DNA of 64,000 nucleotides from Branchiostoma floridae (lineage: Eukaryota > Chordata > Leptocardii > Amphioxiformes > Branchiostomatidae). Made by a program: the position numbers and the translations under genes. A model generated the notes under the pieces. It was given only the letters and a program-made list of their open reading frames with translations, was not told the DNA's origin and made no database searches. This document shows positions 1 through 11,242 of this stretch, in pieces. The stretch lies in the NCBI RefSeq assembly GCF_000003815.2, contig NC_049984.1, positions 3,980,695-4,044,694 of the forward strand. The letters run 5' to 3'. Position 1 is the stretch's first letter. Each line of letters starts with the position of its first letter.

Positions 1-335
1 ACACCGTAATGCAGCCATTGTACAAAATGGTGTTTACACATTAAAATATTGTATCAGAAACTAGAAATACAGTGCCTCCCAGTATTTCAGTTAGGATAGC
101 ATCTTATCCATATTCAGTTTTGGTTTTGGTTTCTATACATACCAGGAAAAGATCTGTACTCAATGCCTGGTTGAAAATCCAAGACATTGGCCTGTTGATA
201 TTGAACAGCACCAACTTCCTTGCCTTACACCTAGGTCTCTGTCAACATAATGGAGCAATTTCTGCATCTCCTCAATTGAGTGTGCAGATTTTGTCCCAAA
301 TGCTTCAGGAAAGCCTTAAGCAAATTGTTCATGAA
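1..335. repeat. Dispersed repeat, copy 1 of 2
   Basis: This stretch matches 6463-6795 in the same orientation. Shared blocks include the runs around taatgcagccattgta, gtttctatacataccag, aagatctgtact and ttacacctaggtct, in the same order with small indels. The copy at 6463 has extra bases after the shared ttgatattgaaca. Read on the minus strand both copies give short broken peptide stretches such as GMYRN, so it may be the remnant of a coding mobile element, but I do not recognise a family. Confidence 0.6.
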
Positions 336-1266
336 TTCTAAGTTTAGGTCTATGGGCTCATTCTCACTTAGTGTTCACAAACCCGTTCCATACAAGAGTG
401 TTCCAGGCTTCTTGGCAGCAAGGCTTTTGCTTCTTGCTAAGAAAAGGAGGGTGCCAATGGCACGATTTGTGTGCCTACGACACCTGTAGAAGAGAAGGAC
501 CATCTTCAAGCACCGTGACAGCCTCCCTCCATCCCCTTCCCTTGTGGCATTATGTATGTTGTTTATGAGCAGTGACATTCCTAGCTTACTAATGTGGTAG
601 TTTTGAACGTTGTCTTCCCTCCAGTGCGTGGATGGTAAACTCTCCGTCTCAACTGACGATGAGCTCATGCATGTGTTACTGTAGGCTTAGACCGCACATA
701 CACTGTTACATCATTCGACTCGGCACTAAAATTCAGGAGGTTTCTGTAGTGACAAACATTCACCCCGACCAATCGAATGGGGACATCCATCGCGAATGTG
801 GACACTCCTCTAGAAAAGAGGACACTCCTCGACGTTCAAGGGGACGCTCCTCTTGGAAAGGGGATGTGCCTCCCTTTATTAGGGGACGCTCCTCCTGAAA
901 TGGTATGGTTACCGGGGAAAGGGGACGTCCCTCGGATACCTCTGCCGGCCCGTGGAATCGGCCGTTAACCCGACAAATTGCTTTCTAGCAACATCCAAAA
1001 CTTTAACCCCACCAGTGCTCTCGACAAACGTCTCAGCTCGCAAGGTAAGAATAGTTTTTGATTAAAAATTGAGGCATGTTGGAAATAAAGCCGCCCGCGC
1101 GGCAGACCATCACATCTCTTCAGTGTTTTAATGGCGGCGTATTGCACGTCCGGCAAGCACAACATCGAGTTTTAGCCGAAATATTCGCGTGCTTGTCGAG
1201 TTTTAAGGCCTCCCTCCCTAACACACGTACATGGGAGAAGTTTCTAACACGATGTTAGTCGCCGTT
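336..1266. other. No gene recognised
   Basis: Short open frames on both strands have no recognisable motif, signal peptide or plausible splice structure. The only structure seen is the GC-rich degenerate minisatellite at about 777-935. Confidence 0.5.
777..935. repeat. Degenerate GC-rich minisatellite
   Basis: The motif ggggac(g/a)ctcctc and variants recurs about six times at irregular 20-35 bp spacing, separated by purine-rich runs such as gaaaag. The repeats are diverged and no frame is conserved. Confidence 0.55.
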
Positions 1267-1680
1267 ATCTGTTATGGTTGTGTGCTTGATTCTCTACTGC
1301 TGCCATCACAGGGGATTGGATATGACTGGACATTGTGTGTGTGGCACCATCAGGACTATCCACTATGTGAGTCCCATCACCTATGTTGACCACCTTGCAC
1401 CCCACCTCCCGGAATTCCCAGTTGGGAAACAATGCATGCAAGAACTTGCCACAAAACGTTGCCACAGCATTTGGTTCATGCTCGACACCCTTCTTCATTG
1501 CCTCTTTGGCATTGTCTGAAGGCTCAGGAAGAGGTGTTCCGGCCTTCTTGCTCTGATAGGACTACCATGACTGCATTTAGCCCTTCTTTGGTGACACAGC
1601 CAGCGTTTTCCGCACTTCGTTTCTTTTTGACAAGTGCGACTTCAATATCAAGTGTCTTCCGACGTGAGTAGTTGTAAACA
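1267..1680 (-). pseudogene. YqaJ-like nuclease domain remnant
   Basis: On the minus strand two frames join to give a continuous coding-like stretch. It runs from KTLDIEVALVKKKR through an Asn/Glu-rich segment, shifts frame near 1524, and continues as AMKKGVEHEPNAVATF...NWEFREVGCKVV...HIVDSPDGA. The order G-x-x-x-E followed about 45 residues later by an SPDG motif is the signature of YqaJ/lambda-exonuclease-like nucleases, where the Glu and Asp bind metal. In animals such domains are commonly found in mobile-element or virus-derived genes. The frame change and the lack of neighbouring exons suggest a decayed copy. Family assignment rests on motif recognition only. It could instead be an exon of an unrecognised host gene. 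Confidence 0.4.
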
Positions 1681-3486
1681 CAATAGCATTGAAATAACCC
1701 ATAAGTGGGTGTTGTTCCTACTAGATGAATATTTTTCCGGTGGTTTACATGTGCAGCGCATATTACAACTTGATACCACTGTACGTCGACTTGATGTCCC
1801 TTGATACGGTGTAGGTAAACACAACGAATATACGTTACCCTGCTTATAAGGTGAACCAATGTTAGATTCGGAGTCAGTGCTTACTTTTCTTTGTACATCA
1901 ATATTCCTCTGATCAGCTCCGTACTTTAGGTGCCATGCTTAACCTTGTGAAAAGGCCATTTGGATTTGTTTATATGGATTACAACTCCCACATTAGAACA
2001 AAAAAACAGACAGACACTATTAAGAATCACTGATTTTCCAGTAAAGCCACAGAGTGATTCAAACTGTATGATACTGGAACGTTGAAGAAGCTTGTTTAGG
2101 CCATACCAATTTAATTTGTTGGTTCTCGGAATCGCCGCTTCTATTTTTCCCAATTTAAAAAAAAAAAAAAATCCATGAGGTTATTTGCATGTTCATGAGA
2201 ACTCATTTGCATGTTCGTGAGAGTTACATGGTCCCTTTACCTACAAGTTGCTGGACAAACTTCGGCTCAGTTAAACAAAACTTCTGAAACAAGTACTGGA
2301 CATGCAAAAACAACTATCACCTGCTTATGTTTTCCTTTGTGTTGTAAATCATCGAAAACCACCAATAGATCGTGAAATTTGTGCTGAAAATTGACGATTC
2401 GGCAAACCAAAATGGCCGCCATGTAGCCAGTCACAAGTATGTAAATGAGATGCAATTTCATGCAAATGAGCACGCCTCTAGCGTTTATTGCTTAAACTGC
2501 AGCTTTCACAAAGAGAACAATGAATCAGATGTTTCAGGCACTCTTATTTTTTTGGGTGAAATGAAGTCATTTTCTTGTTGTTGTTGCTAACATACATTAG
2601 ACATTATACTATGCTGAAAAAGTTTTTCAACCTTTTAAAAAGTTTTTTAATGTTGTTAATGATTTACTATGATGATTTATTACAACTGTTAAGCTTTATT
2701 ACTGTGTGTACTTCTGTAATACTGCACATTATTTTGCATTTGTATTGTTGAAATCAAATATAAAATGTATGCTTACATGCAAATTTTTCATGTAATTGTA
2801 ACTGGATAAGTATTCTGCCACACATATACCATGGTTTCAGGTCTGGAATTACCAACCTGAAACTCTGGACCTGAATCCAGACTTGTTGCAGTTTTTTTTT
2901 TTTTTTTTTTTTCGCCCTGTCGCTCCAACTTTTTTCTGAAAAAATCCGAGAACCAACAAATTAAATTGGTATGGCCTTACAAGTAAATTATAGTGTTTTT
3001 CCCCAACGGAACCGACCCTAGGGAGCGGACCAAAGCTAACAAAACTGGACTCCAACCTATGTTTTCACCGTCATAAATAACATTAGCTTCTTCTACGTTC
3101 CAACACTACACAACAACTGTGACAGTATGATAAGTAATAGTCAGTAATGTACCCATGTCAATGTGCGCGGGGCAGGGGGTACTGTACAGTACACAGATGC
3201 CTACAGTGGAATTTCACCTACTAAAAGTACATACCATATGGACAAGTGGCCTCGTGGGTATCAATCTCACTGGGGGGCATTAGGTGTGCAGCACTGTGAC
3301 TGCAAGCAACCAATGGTGGTCCATTGTAGTTCTATAAATGCGATATCAAAAAATGTTTTCAGCAAAACTGGCATTAGCATATAACGAAGTTTTCATATAA
3401 TATATTGTTAATGTTACAACCAAGTTCATTTGATTGATTAATCAACCAAAAAACATGCCAGATATCTGTAAATGTTACTGACGTAC
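1681..3486. other. AT-rich stretch, no gene recognised
   Basis: It holds a poly-A run (about 2157-2171), a poly-T run (about 2892-2912) and the perfect 32-bp inverted repeat listed separately. I searched the minus strand here for the second CHHC finger expected after the exon at 3487-3606 and did not find one. Confidence 0.5.
2099..2976. mobile_element. 878-bp unit with perfect 32-bp inverted ends
   Basis: Bases 2099-2130 (beginning ggccataccaatttaattt) are the exact reverse complement of 2945-2976. The inner side of the right arm abuts a poly-T run and the inner side of the left arm lies close to a poly-A run. A diverged third copy of the same arm lies at about 38780-38815. This could be one element with terminal inverted repeats, or two oppositely oriented copies of a dispersed repeat end. 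No target duplication or transposase was seen. Confidence 0.5.
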
Positions 3487-3606
3487 CCTCCTGCACTTCA
3501 GGATGTGCCTGATGAAACGTTCACCCTTGACGATGTGATTCCTATCATATGGGCACTCAACCATTTGGCCTGGGCCGGAAATGAACCTAACCGCATTTGT
3601 CGCCAT
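3487..3606 (-). CDS. GTSF1-like CHHC zinc-finger exon (partial gene)
   Basis: This is a 40-codon coding exon starting MATNAVRFIS in a good context (gcaATGG) and ending at ...HILKCRR, where a strong donor (AGG|GTACGT) follows directly. Residues C18, H24, H34 and C38 have spacing C-x5-H-x9-H-x3-C and sit in CPYDRNH...RFIRHILKC. This matches the first CHHC finger of GTSF1 and U11-48K proteins. GTSF1 family proteins work with Piwi-Argonautes in transposon silencing, and the finger binds RNA. A possible upstream acceptor (ctacag|gcaagca) lies just before the ATG, so there may be a 5' non-coding exon. The second finger and acidic tail expected in GTSF1 are not found downstream within the window. 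It is therefore either split by an intron reaching beyond position 1, a single-finger relative, or a stranded exon. Confidence 0.6.
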
Positions 3607-6294
3607 TGCTTGCCTGTAGGTATAAACGGATGGTAGCATCACAAATGTGCAAATACAAATAAATCTGAAGACTTTGAAGAGGTCTGATAGATTAGTCAAG
3701 TAAAACTTCCAAACTCAAACATGTTCGCCTTTGATATTCCGGAAGTACACCCTTCTGCACTTCTGCTATGTTTATCGCATCGAGACCAGCCTCCCTAGCA
3801 ATCCCGATGTTAAAACAAACATGTATATTTCAACTATGGAATTTACAAAAAATACGGGCATCACGAAGCAGACACACACAAAAAAGGAAAAGAGAGTGAC
3901 TTGCAAGCCACGCAAAAAACGTACTTATAGCGTCAAGTTTGACGGTCTTCGTGATTTTGAGGTCAAGGGATTAGGTATGTAGGTAGGTACTTATTGAAAT
4001 AATGCAATGTCATAATTGCGATGCAACATCAAATTAACATTTACAATCAACTTGTATTTGATATTGGTTATACCACATGAGCATGCTATCAGAAAACAGT
4101 GTAACAGGTGTCTGGTTTTCGCGCAAAAAAAACTGATTTTTCCATTGAATGAGTCGAAATTGGTCACGAACGTAAATCCTAGCAGCTTTTATTTTGTTAT
4201 TTTGCATGGCCTACTTTCTCGTCCAACTCGTCAATCGAACTGTGTACTTTACAATGCATTTTATGACCAGCTAAGATTTGCACTATCTTTTAGTTTTAGC
4301 CTGCCAATGCATGCCATCTGACAGCATGTAGGAAAATTGTCAATAGAGTCATTTTTAGCAAAATTGCGACAACCAGGCCAAGTTCAACGGCCTGTGCCTT
4401 TTCCCGCGTAAACCCCACATGTCCTGCGCTTGCATGCCAACGTTTCCGCCCGACACTTTGGCGCTATAAATCCCTAGCTCATTCTGGCCTCCTTGCGGGT
4501 AGCTACTAATCTCCAAGCAGAGGTTAGTTAGGCTCCGGCTTTTTCAAAATGCTGTTTTTTTTTGGGGGGGGGGGGGCTTTTTATCGGGCTTTCTATTTTG
4601 TCATGTGTATTGAAGCTTGGCTGGCGAACTTCAAGAAACATGAAAAATAGAAATCCAGATAAAGGCGAATAAAAAAAAAAGAGTAAAAAAAAAGGCAGCC
4701 GTAGCCCAACATCTGCTTGGATAGTAGGGGGCGGGGTCATTCGCAAACTCGCTGCCTCACTTTCAACACACAACAACCCCATTTCTCCTCCTTCAACTTT
4801 CACTACAGAGATAACGTAACCCTTTGCCGTTTTGTAGAGTATTGTTCAGTGGTCAGTTCGTTTACGTCACGCTGTAGGTTTTACATGTCGGTGTTATTGG
4901 CTTTCTTTCTTTGGAAAAGAAAGGGAATAACCTTTACCCTTTGTTTGCCGAAAGACGTGTCTCTCGGCTCAATCCGTGCACAGATGATTTACGTTAACTC
5001 ATCCTTACACATGCATGTGCTGTCAATTTTGTTGGTGGTCACACCTTGGGTGCCGGATTCTTAACATCGTGTGAACCGTCATAGCTGAACAAGCAAATTA
5101 CTTCCCTCCCCACTAAGCATCCTGTCATAGACTCTGAAGTCTATTATCTCAACGCGTTTATTGCACCTGAATCTTTTCAATCGCACTTTCATATGTACCG
5201 CTCAAAAAAAAAAAACCTATGGACAATTTGTACGTACGGCGAGTTGTGCCCTTCGCTGAACGGTCACATAGGAATTGGAAGGCTTGATAAGAAACACATA
5301 CTAAGAGCAAAGTGCAGATTTACAGCTAGCTATATAGCTACATCCATGCAGGTACCACGAGGGGAGCTAAAGTCGCATGTTACAGTAAAGGACTAGACCA
5401 GACGTTTATCTGCAAAAACAACTGTATATGATTGTTACCATTGTTGCATGTTTACATATGCTACCTGTACTTAGCACTGTTGGTTAGAAACGTGCACTAA
5501 AGGTGTTCATTCATATCTCTATAGACCAAATGCGTGTTTGGAACTCTGAAATCCTAGCAGCTTTTATTTTGTTATTGCCCGGAAGGGGTAAGCCACGAGC
5601 GAGCGCTGAGTGACTGCACCCAAAATTTACAGAGTGAAGATAAAAATACATTACTCCTTGCATGGCCTACTTTCTCGTCCAACTCGTCAATCGAACTGTG
5701 TACTTTACAATGCATTTGATGACCAGCTAAGATTTGCACTATCTTTTAGTTTTAGCCTGCCAATGCATGCCATCTGACAGCATGTAGGAAAATTGTCAAC
5801 AGAGTCATTTTTAGCAAATTTGCGACAACCAGGCCAAGTTCAACGGCCTGTGCCTTTTCCCGCGTAAACCCCACATGTCCTGCGCTTGCATGCCAACGTT
5901 TCCGCCCGACACTTTGGCGCTATAAATGCATGATAGCATTCCAAAATATTTTTTTCTTTAAGTTAAGGAATGAAATAAGGTTGTCAAACTTACCATCATT
6001 CTGCAGCATTTTCTTCAAAGTGTGTCATTGGACATACATTCCTTGGCGTCGTGAATGAGCTGTCACAGGTGGAGAGGACGGAGGTCACCCTGTGTCCTTA
6101 GTGTGCTAAACTCTCCATCAGTGACGGTTGCTAAATGGCAGAATGCATAAGGCATAAGTTTGAGGTTTAAAAAATGGTCCCTCCTGGCATAGATTCCCTG
6201 GCATGCTCCTGCCTGTACAGTGTCACCTGCTCACAGCCAAGACACTGGTAGTGTTTCCATGGGCAGTGTTCTTTCACAGTGGCGTGTACAGCCT
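3607..6294. other. No gene recognised; internal duplication
   Basis: Apart from the duplicated block at 4174-4471 and 5549-5927, this holds homopolymer runs (polyG near 4566, polyA near 4670 and 5205). A single arm taatctccaagcagag at about 4508 matches one end of the inverted-repeat element at 34430. No supported coding exon. Confidence 0.45.
4174..5927. repeat. About 300-bp direct duplication of a promoter-like block
   Basis: Copy 1 is 4174-4471 and copy 2 is 5549-5927. They are nearly identical from aaatcctagcagctttta to gcgctataaat. Copy 2 carries about 80 extra bases (about 5577-5657, starting gcccggaaggggtaagcc) that copy 1 lacks. Both copies end in a block with tttcccgcg (E2F-like), ccgcccgacactttggcgc and a TATAAAT box. 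This resembles a core promoter, but no gene starts immediately after either copy. Confidence 0.7.
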
Positions 6295-6440
6295 GATGAA
6301 ACGCCAACCTCCTGTGTCTTTGGATGGTTCAGTGCTACTTCCCATGTGGTTCTTGATGAAACGCCAACCTCCTGTGTCTTTGGAGGGTTCAGTGCTACTT
6401 CCCCTGGAGTTCTTGATGAAACGTCAACCAACTATGTGCT
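6295..6440. repeat. 60-bp tandem repeat, about 2.4 copies
   Basis: Units start at 6295, 6355 and 6415 with gatgaaacgccaacc. The first two differ at only a few bases and the third is partial. Because 60 is a multiple of 3, all frames stay open through it. That explains the overlapping open frames here, which I do not call genes. Confidence 0.85.
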
Positions 6441-6462
6441 TGCACGTATATTTTCGCTTGTC

Positions 6463-6795
6463 CATTCCGTAATACAGCCATTGTATAAAATAATATTTCA
6501 GTTTATCTCGCATCCAGTCTAGCATCTTATCTGTATTCAGTTTGGACATTGGGTTTCTATACATACCAGAAAAAGATCTGTACTCCATGCCTGGTGTAAA
6601 ATCCAACACATTGGCCTGTTGATATTGAACACGAAGCCTCTGTATGTCGGCAGTGTGATCTGGCTTGTGGTGAGGTGGTACCCAATTCCTTACCTTACAC
6701 CTAGGTCTGTGTCAACAGTATGGAGCAATTTCTCCATCTCCCAATTGAGTTTGCAACTTTGGCTGCACATCTTTTATTCAGATTTGGTTCCAAGT
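6463..6795. repeat. Dispersed repeat, copy 2 of 2
   Basis: Matches 1-335 (see that entry), with an extra stretch around 6630-6680. It adjoins the 60-bp tandem array, whose last partial unit runs to just before this copy begins. Confidence 0.6.
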
Positions 6796-7257
6796 GCTTG
6801 AGGGCGTGTCGCACCTGATGATGAATCTCAGCACTTTCTTTTATCTGTTGCTCCTGGGTCGCGCCCGAAGGCTGTAGGGGCCGACATGTCGAACGTATGA
6901 AGGGCCCTGTTCCACCCACCCAGCCGAGTTGTTTAGACGTCGCAGCATCAGCGGCACACCGGTACCACTTCTTTGCAGTTGCACGTCTGATAAGAACTGG
7001 TGGACTGTTTGTGCGCTTAGTGTTCCCGACGGTGGTGTTGTCCCTGGTTGGCATACTGAGATCTGTAGATTGATTTGCCGGTTTGCAATTTTCCACATAT
7101 GCTATTTAATTATGTCTTGCAGTAATTCAAAACAGCGGAAGCTATCGTCAACTCGTCGTTGGGCCATTCATAATGACTTGGATAATGACTCCATTAGAAT
7201 AACTGGATATTCTCTGACTGGTTCAAAATTTTGGTTGTCAGCAATACAATAAAAGTA
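6796..7257. other. No gene recognised
   Basis: A 131-codon minus frame (6701-7096), rich in Thr, Asn and basic residues, has no recognisable domain and overlaps the dispersed repeat, so it is more likely part of an old mobile element than a host gene. Confidence 0.35.
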
Positions 7258-7437
7258 ACAAAGAATCCATCGGGTTCCTTAAACTCATGTTTATATTGTA
7301 GAACTATAGGTAGCAGCGTGAAGGTTTATTGGCTCAAGAGTGCCTCTAAATTTTGGACATCCTCATACGAGGACTCGGATTTACGTGACGGGGCGCAATA
7401 GTCTCCCTACATCTTTCCACAGCGTGCCTGGGAAGAC

Positions 7438-7587
7438 ATGGCTGAATCTGCAGAGTCTTCGCTGATCGTAGAAGACGCCGAAGATGCACAGCGGCGCTCG
7501 TCCTCGACCGAAAGCTCGTCCTCGACCGAAAGCTCCTCCTCGGGATTTGCTACCTTCTCGGTTGAAGCAGGGTTTGAAGGTGCATAG
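7438..7587 (+). CDS. Possible short Ser/Glu-rich reading frame
   Basis: A 49-codon frame starts MAESAESSLIVEDAEDAQ and continues through two copies of an SSSTES-type segment to FATFSVEAGFEGA. It lies in a CpG-rich stretch upstream of a TATTTAAAAG box (about 7719). No family is recognised and low-complexity composition alone could produce it. It might be a first exon, since gcatag|gtagga sits at its end, but the motif is weak. Confidence 0.18.
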   Translation: MAESAESSLIVEDAEDAQRRSSSTESSSSTESSSSGFATFSVEAGFEGA

Positions 7588-7758
7588 GTAGGACCGTCCT
7601 CCGGGGACAGATCTTGCAGCTATCTTGGTGCCACAAACAGTACACCTGCGGGACGATACAGGTGGTTACTATTACTGGTCATTAAGGTGCTGCCTCGCCG
7701 CGCTTTCTCTGCGACGTATTTAAAAGTCGGCCATAGCGCGCCAGCACGGTACCTTCCG

Positions 7759-7936
7759 GTCTAACGGCACATTTCCAAACCGGGGCCCGGCCGGACAACT
7801 TTCGGAACAAAGAGTATGATACAGAAGATACACGAGACGTAAAGAGAATAGTCGTGGGCCCAAGTTGTGTACATTTTTACGTATACATTTTTATTTTTCG
7901 TTTCCAGGGCCCCGGTTTGGAAATGAAACGTTAGCC
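7759..7936. mobile_element. MITE with GGGGCCC-tipped inverted ends, copy 1
   Basis: The 19-bp arm CATTTCCAAACCGGGGCCC at 7770-7788 is repeated exactly as reverse complement at 7907-7925. The similarity extends outward (ctaacg...cgttag) for a further 9 bp or so, with flanking TA on both sides. The interior is AT-rich and non-coding. A second copy of the same family lies at 51380-51573 with matching interior motifs (ctttc, cgtggtc/cgtgggc, atttttcgtttc). Superfamily is not certain; a TA target duplication would suit a Tc1/mariner-type origin. Confidence 0.75.
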
Positions 7937-10187
7937 TTACTCTCCAAGGCGAAGCAGAGGTTTCGGCCCCGTATGTATTTTAGACGTGTTTGTATGTGCT
8001 TTTGTCGGGCTTTCTGTCTTGTGCCGTTTTCTATGGCTTCAGACGGAGTAGGCGCTTATTCCCGAGTAAGGGATGTTAGTCTTGTCGGCTTGTCAGCCAG
8101 AAAACGTTACGATCCTAACATCTGAGATGCGCAAGCTGCGCACAGTTCTTCGTATATCGGGAGAGACAGAGAGCTTGTTTGTGCGACGATTTTATAATGC
8201 AACATTTGGCAACACACCCAAACTCATAGCTTCCGTTCGCGTCACATCGAAACAAATACATGAAATACAGGCAAACAAAAGCATGAGAATAAAAAAGTAA
8301 CGTAATTATATAAGATTAATCGCGTAGTCATATCGTAATGTAAGAAAAATGAGGTAAGCTGTAGATGTCATTATGTGGCATCTGACTCTTGTCTCGCTGT
8401 CTACTATCGTGTATTTTTAGGGGTCGGTTTTCAACATGAGCTATGTCTCTATGCTGAGAATGGGAGTTGCGTGGTATCTCTGTGCGGTGACCCTCGGTCA
8501 ACCATAGCCCTTGTGAATTAGCGCTACCCAAGTAATGAACGCCGCCCCTCCAGAAGTCGGACAAAGTGGCTTCTGCCGCCCATCCCTCTCGAAGATCAAA
8601 GAATCCATCGGGTTCCTTAAACTCATGTTTATATTGTAGAACTATAGGTAGCTAGCAGCGTAAAGGTTTATTGGCTCAAGACTGCCCCTAAATTTTAGAA
8701 ATGATGTCATCCCCACCTAAAAAAATTATCACTATCATCCACCAAATTTAAACATCAGGATGCATCATCATTATACATCTAGTCAAGTTAACGACTAAGT
8801 TACTCGTTGGTCAAAGTCCTTCCTTAGATCAGCTAACTTGCCATCTCTTAGGCCAACGTCCCAATTCCTCTCCCCATTCTTTCCTAGAGGTTTTATGTCA
8901 GTTCCGTCAATTTTCATCGAGAACCTACTCTACTGATTTTTTTGTGTTTCAATTCCTTTGAACCAGACTCCTGAAATAAAATAAAAAGTATGAGTTAATT
9001 TAGTCTTTGGGACATTCCTCTTTGGCACATGTTGCTAGCTGTTAATTTATACAATTTTTGTAGGGTCATAATATATATATGCAGTACCTAAATTTGAAGT
9101 AGTTAGCATCGATACTTTTAGGATGATGGGTTTACCCAAGTGAGACCTTGGATGCATTAAAACTGACAGTGACAGTATAATGATTATAGCCCTACTCTGC
9201 TAAGAGTAGGACTGCTGGGCGGAGACCTGCGTCTAGATGTCGAATTGCCCGCCTTACAAAACGCGTTCCCTCCAGCAGCAGTTGGGTGTCTATATTCACG
9301 ATTGTCTGGTGTACGGGAATACGCATATACGGCTGGGAGTTGGGTTTGCAGCTGGGGCATCTTTACATAGTAATATACCAGGGACAACAGGGAGGGGGTT
9401 TTGGAATTTTAAGAAAATTTACATTATTTAAAAATTAAACTGACCAGTGATATCTAAGTCCTCCCTGAAAAATGTTATCAGTGGTACAAATACATAAAGA
9501 TAAGATGTTGATGTTCTTCCATCTTGACGGTCTGTGGTCAGTGATACGATGGGCTGAGTGAGCAATGCAGAAGATAGCATTCTGACAGCCTCAGCCAGGT
9601 GTTTGGGTGTATTTATTTGGACTTGATTGTCTAATTGTGGAATTGCCCCGCCGTATGAACCCTCCAGCAGTTATGGTGCCTTTGTTCACTGTTTCCTCAA
9701 TTGTCTAGTATTGAAAATAGGAATAACGTTACGTCCAAATGGGTTTACATGGCCAAGCTGAACAGAAAAGTGCCCTCTCGTTAAGTCGGCATACACGTCT
9801 TGGAGTTAGGTTTGCAGTTGGGGCATCTGCGCATAGTAGTATTCCAGGTACCTCGACAGGCGTAGTTGGCGTGCTCAACCAGGTCCTTACAGTCTGCTGG
9901 TTCGTCGCGAATGACGATGAGGTGGCTAGGCGGTGACGTCATATCTCGCGAAAGGTTAAAGTTGAATTGACGTCAGTGAGAATCATGATATATAGTTTAC
10001 CGGGTACCTTGCATAGTTTAAAATATCATAGGCAAAACACAAGGGAGTGAGCTGTCGAATAGACACGAGATTCGGATAGGCCAGCCAACCTCCCTTGTTG
10101 CTCGAAGCAGCCCAAACAAAATCTCAACAAGGTCGCACTTTTCCAACCTCAGCTGTACATAATGTTTTTTTCCGTCATAGAGACAAA
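7937..10187. other. No gene recognised; diverged internal repeats
   Basis: Blocks at about 9230-9390 and 9625-9865 are diverged copies of each other. They share tctag/tctaatTGTGGAATTGCCCGCC-like starts, ccctccagcag, a gtctggtgta/gtctagtatt stretch and ggagttgggtttgcagctgggg. A 78-codon minus frame at 8328-8564 has no recognised motif. Confidence 0.4.
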
Positions 10188-10491
10188 TTATCTCAGTATA
10201 GTCGTGGGGACTACAAACTGCTTGTAAAGCCGGTTTGTTGTCTGCTTGTTTTGCTGCTCCCCGATGTTATGAGTGAGAATCAACAAAAAACCTTTTCCAT
10301 ACTGTTTTAGTTGTTCCATTTTCTGTCTGACCTGATATCTGTTTTTCTTGCTCCCACTCACTTCATAGCTGAGTTTATACAGCTTTGAGCTGATAGGTCG
10401 TATCTGTTCTGCCATCTCTGCGTGGAGTTGTTTTTATTTCTTTCTTATGTCTTGTTTTGTCAGGCGTGGGTTCATCATATATTCTTCCTTT

Positions 10492-11210
10492 CTATACTTT
10501 CCTATGCTGCTGCTTATTCCAGTCATCTGCAATTTCATTTCCCGTGATTCCCATGTGCCCTGGTGCCCATGTGATTTGTTCATTGTTTTCATTTTCTGTT
10601 ATTTCTGTTAGCGATGACAGGGAATCAGTACATAACGGGTTACCGATAATCCGTAGCGACCACAATTGTGTCATAAACAATGGCATCGACGTAATGCTCA
10701 TAATCCTTAATCATCCTTAATTTCTTTACCCCGCCGAGGCATAATAATGACGCCATTTCGTATTCAATTACATACTTGCGCGCCATCCCACCACATTAGG
10801 CCGTTGTAGGCCTCCACTTGTTGAACACCTGTGACGGTCTCTATCGCAGCTTTGCAGTCGCAGAGAACTAAGTAGTATTGGTTGTTGCTGCTGGAAATGC
10901 GATGGTGCCCATGGTGAAATGAGGTAGTCTTGTATCGTAGTACGGGTCTTTGTCCACCATGTTCTCTTTTGTATCGCCTTTCATTTTATTTTATTAAGCC
11001 ATTTTTGGAACAGGTGAAGCGGTGATACGTCTGGTTGTCTGACTTTTGGGAGGTCGTGTGTGTAATGGCATTGAAGATAGGGTTTACTGTGCGCTTTCCT
11101 GTCTTCATTCTCAGGTAGCTCTGGGCCTGTCTGCATGTGAGATGTATGTCTATTGGTGGAATACCCGCTGTAGATCCGAGTTTCAAATAAATTCTAATAC
11201 ATTGTAGCAT
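10492..11210 (-). pseudogene. Non-LTR retrotransposon ORF2 remnant (RNase H end)
   Basis: Read on the minus strand, 11210-10986 encodes AGIPPIDIHLTCRQAQSYL, which resembles the linker between reverse transcriptase and RNase H in LINEs of the Jockey/I group. About 290 bp further on, 10701-10492 encodes a DSLSSL segment followed by ITWAPGHMGITGNEIADDW. That is the classical RNase H C-terminal motif (W-x-PGH-x-G-x-x-GNE-x-AD). The order linker then RNase H is right for a LINE. The sequence between them is broken by stops, and the first catalytic part of RNase H is not recognisable. The same linker, in near-identical sequence, recurs fused to MULE pieces at about 12.9 kb and 19.5 kb. Confidence 0.65.
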
Positions 11211-11242
11211 GTTTTATTGAAAACCGCTACCTTCCTGATCTC

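Larger units (their letters stand above)
7258..8696. repeat. About 97-bp direct repeat flanking 1.24 kb
   Basis: 7258-7353 and 8597-8696 both begin caaagaatccatcgggttcc and end cctctaaatttt/cccctaaatttt. They differ by a 4-bp gctA-type insertion and a few substitutions. The enclosed 1.24 kb contains a CpG-rich stretch, a small Ser-rich frame and a MITE, but no LTR-retrotransposon genes, primer site or polypurine tract. Confidence 0.75.

Noticed and set aside
6203-6522. Short proteins with repeated PPVSLDGS-type units
   Set aside because: Created by the 60-bp tandem repeat; open in several frames at once.
7258-8696. LTR retrotransposon
   Set aside because: The repeats lack TG...CA ends, and there is no primer-binding site, polypurine tract or gag/pol between them.
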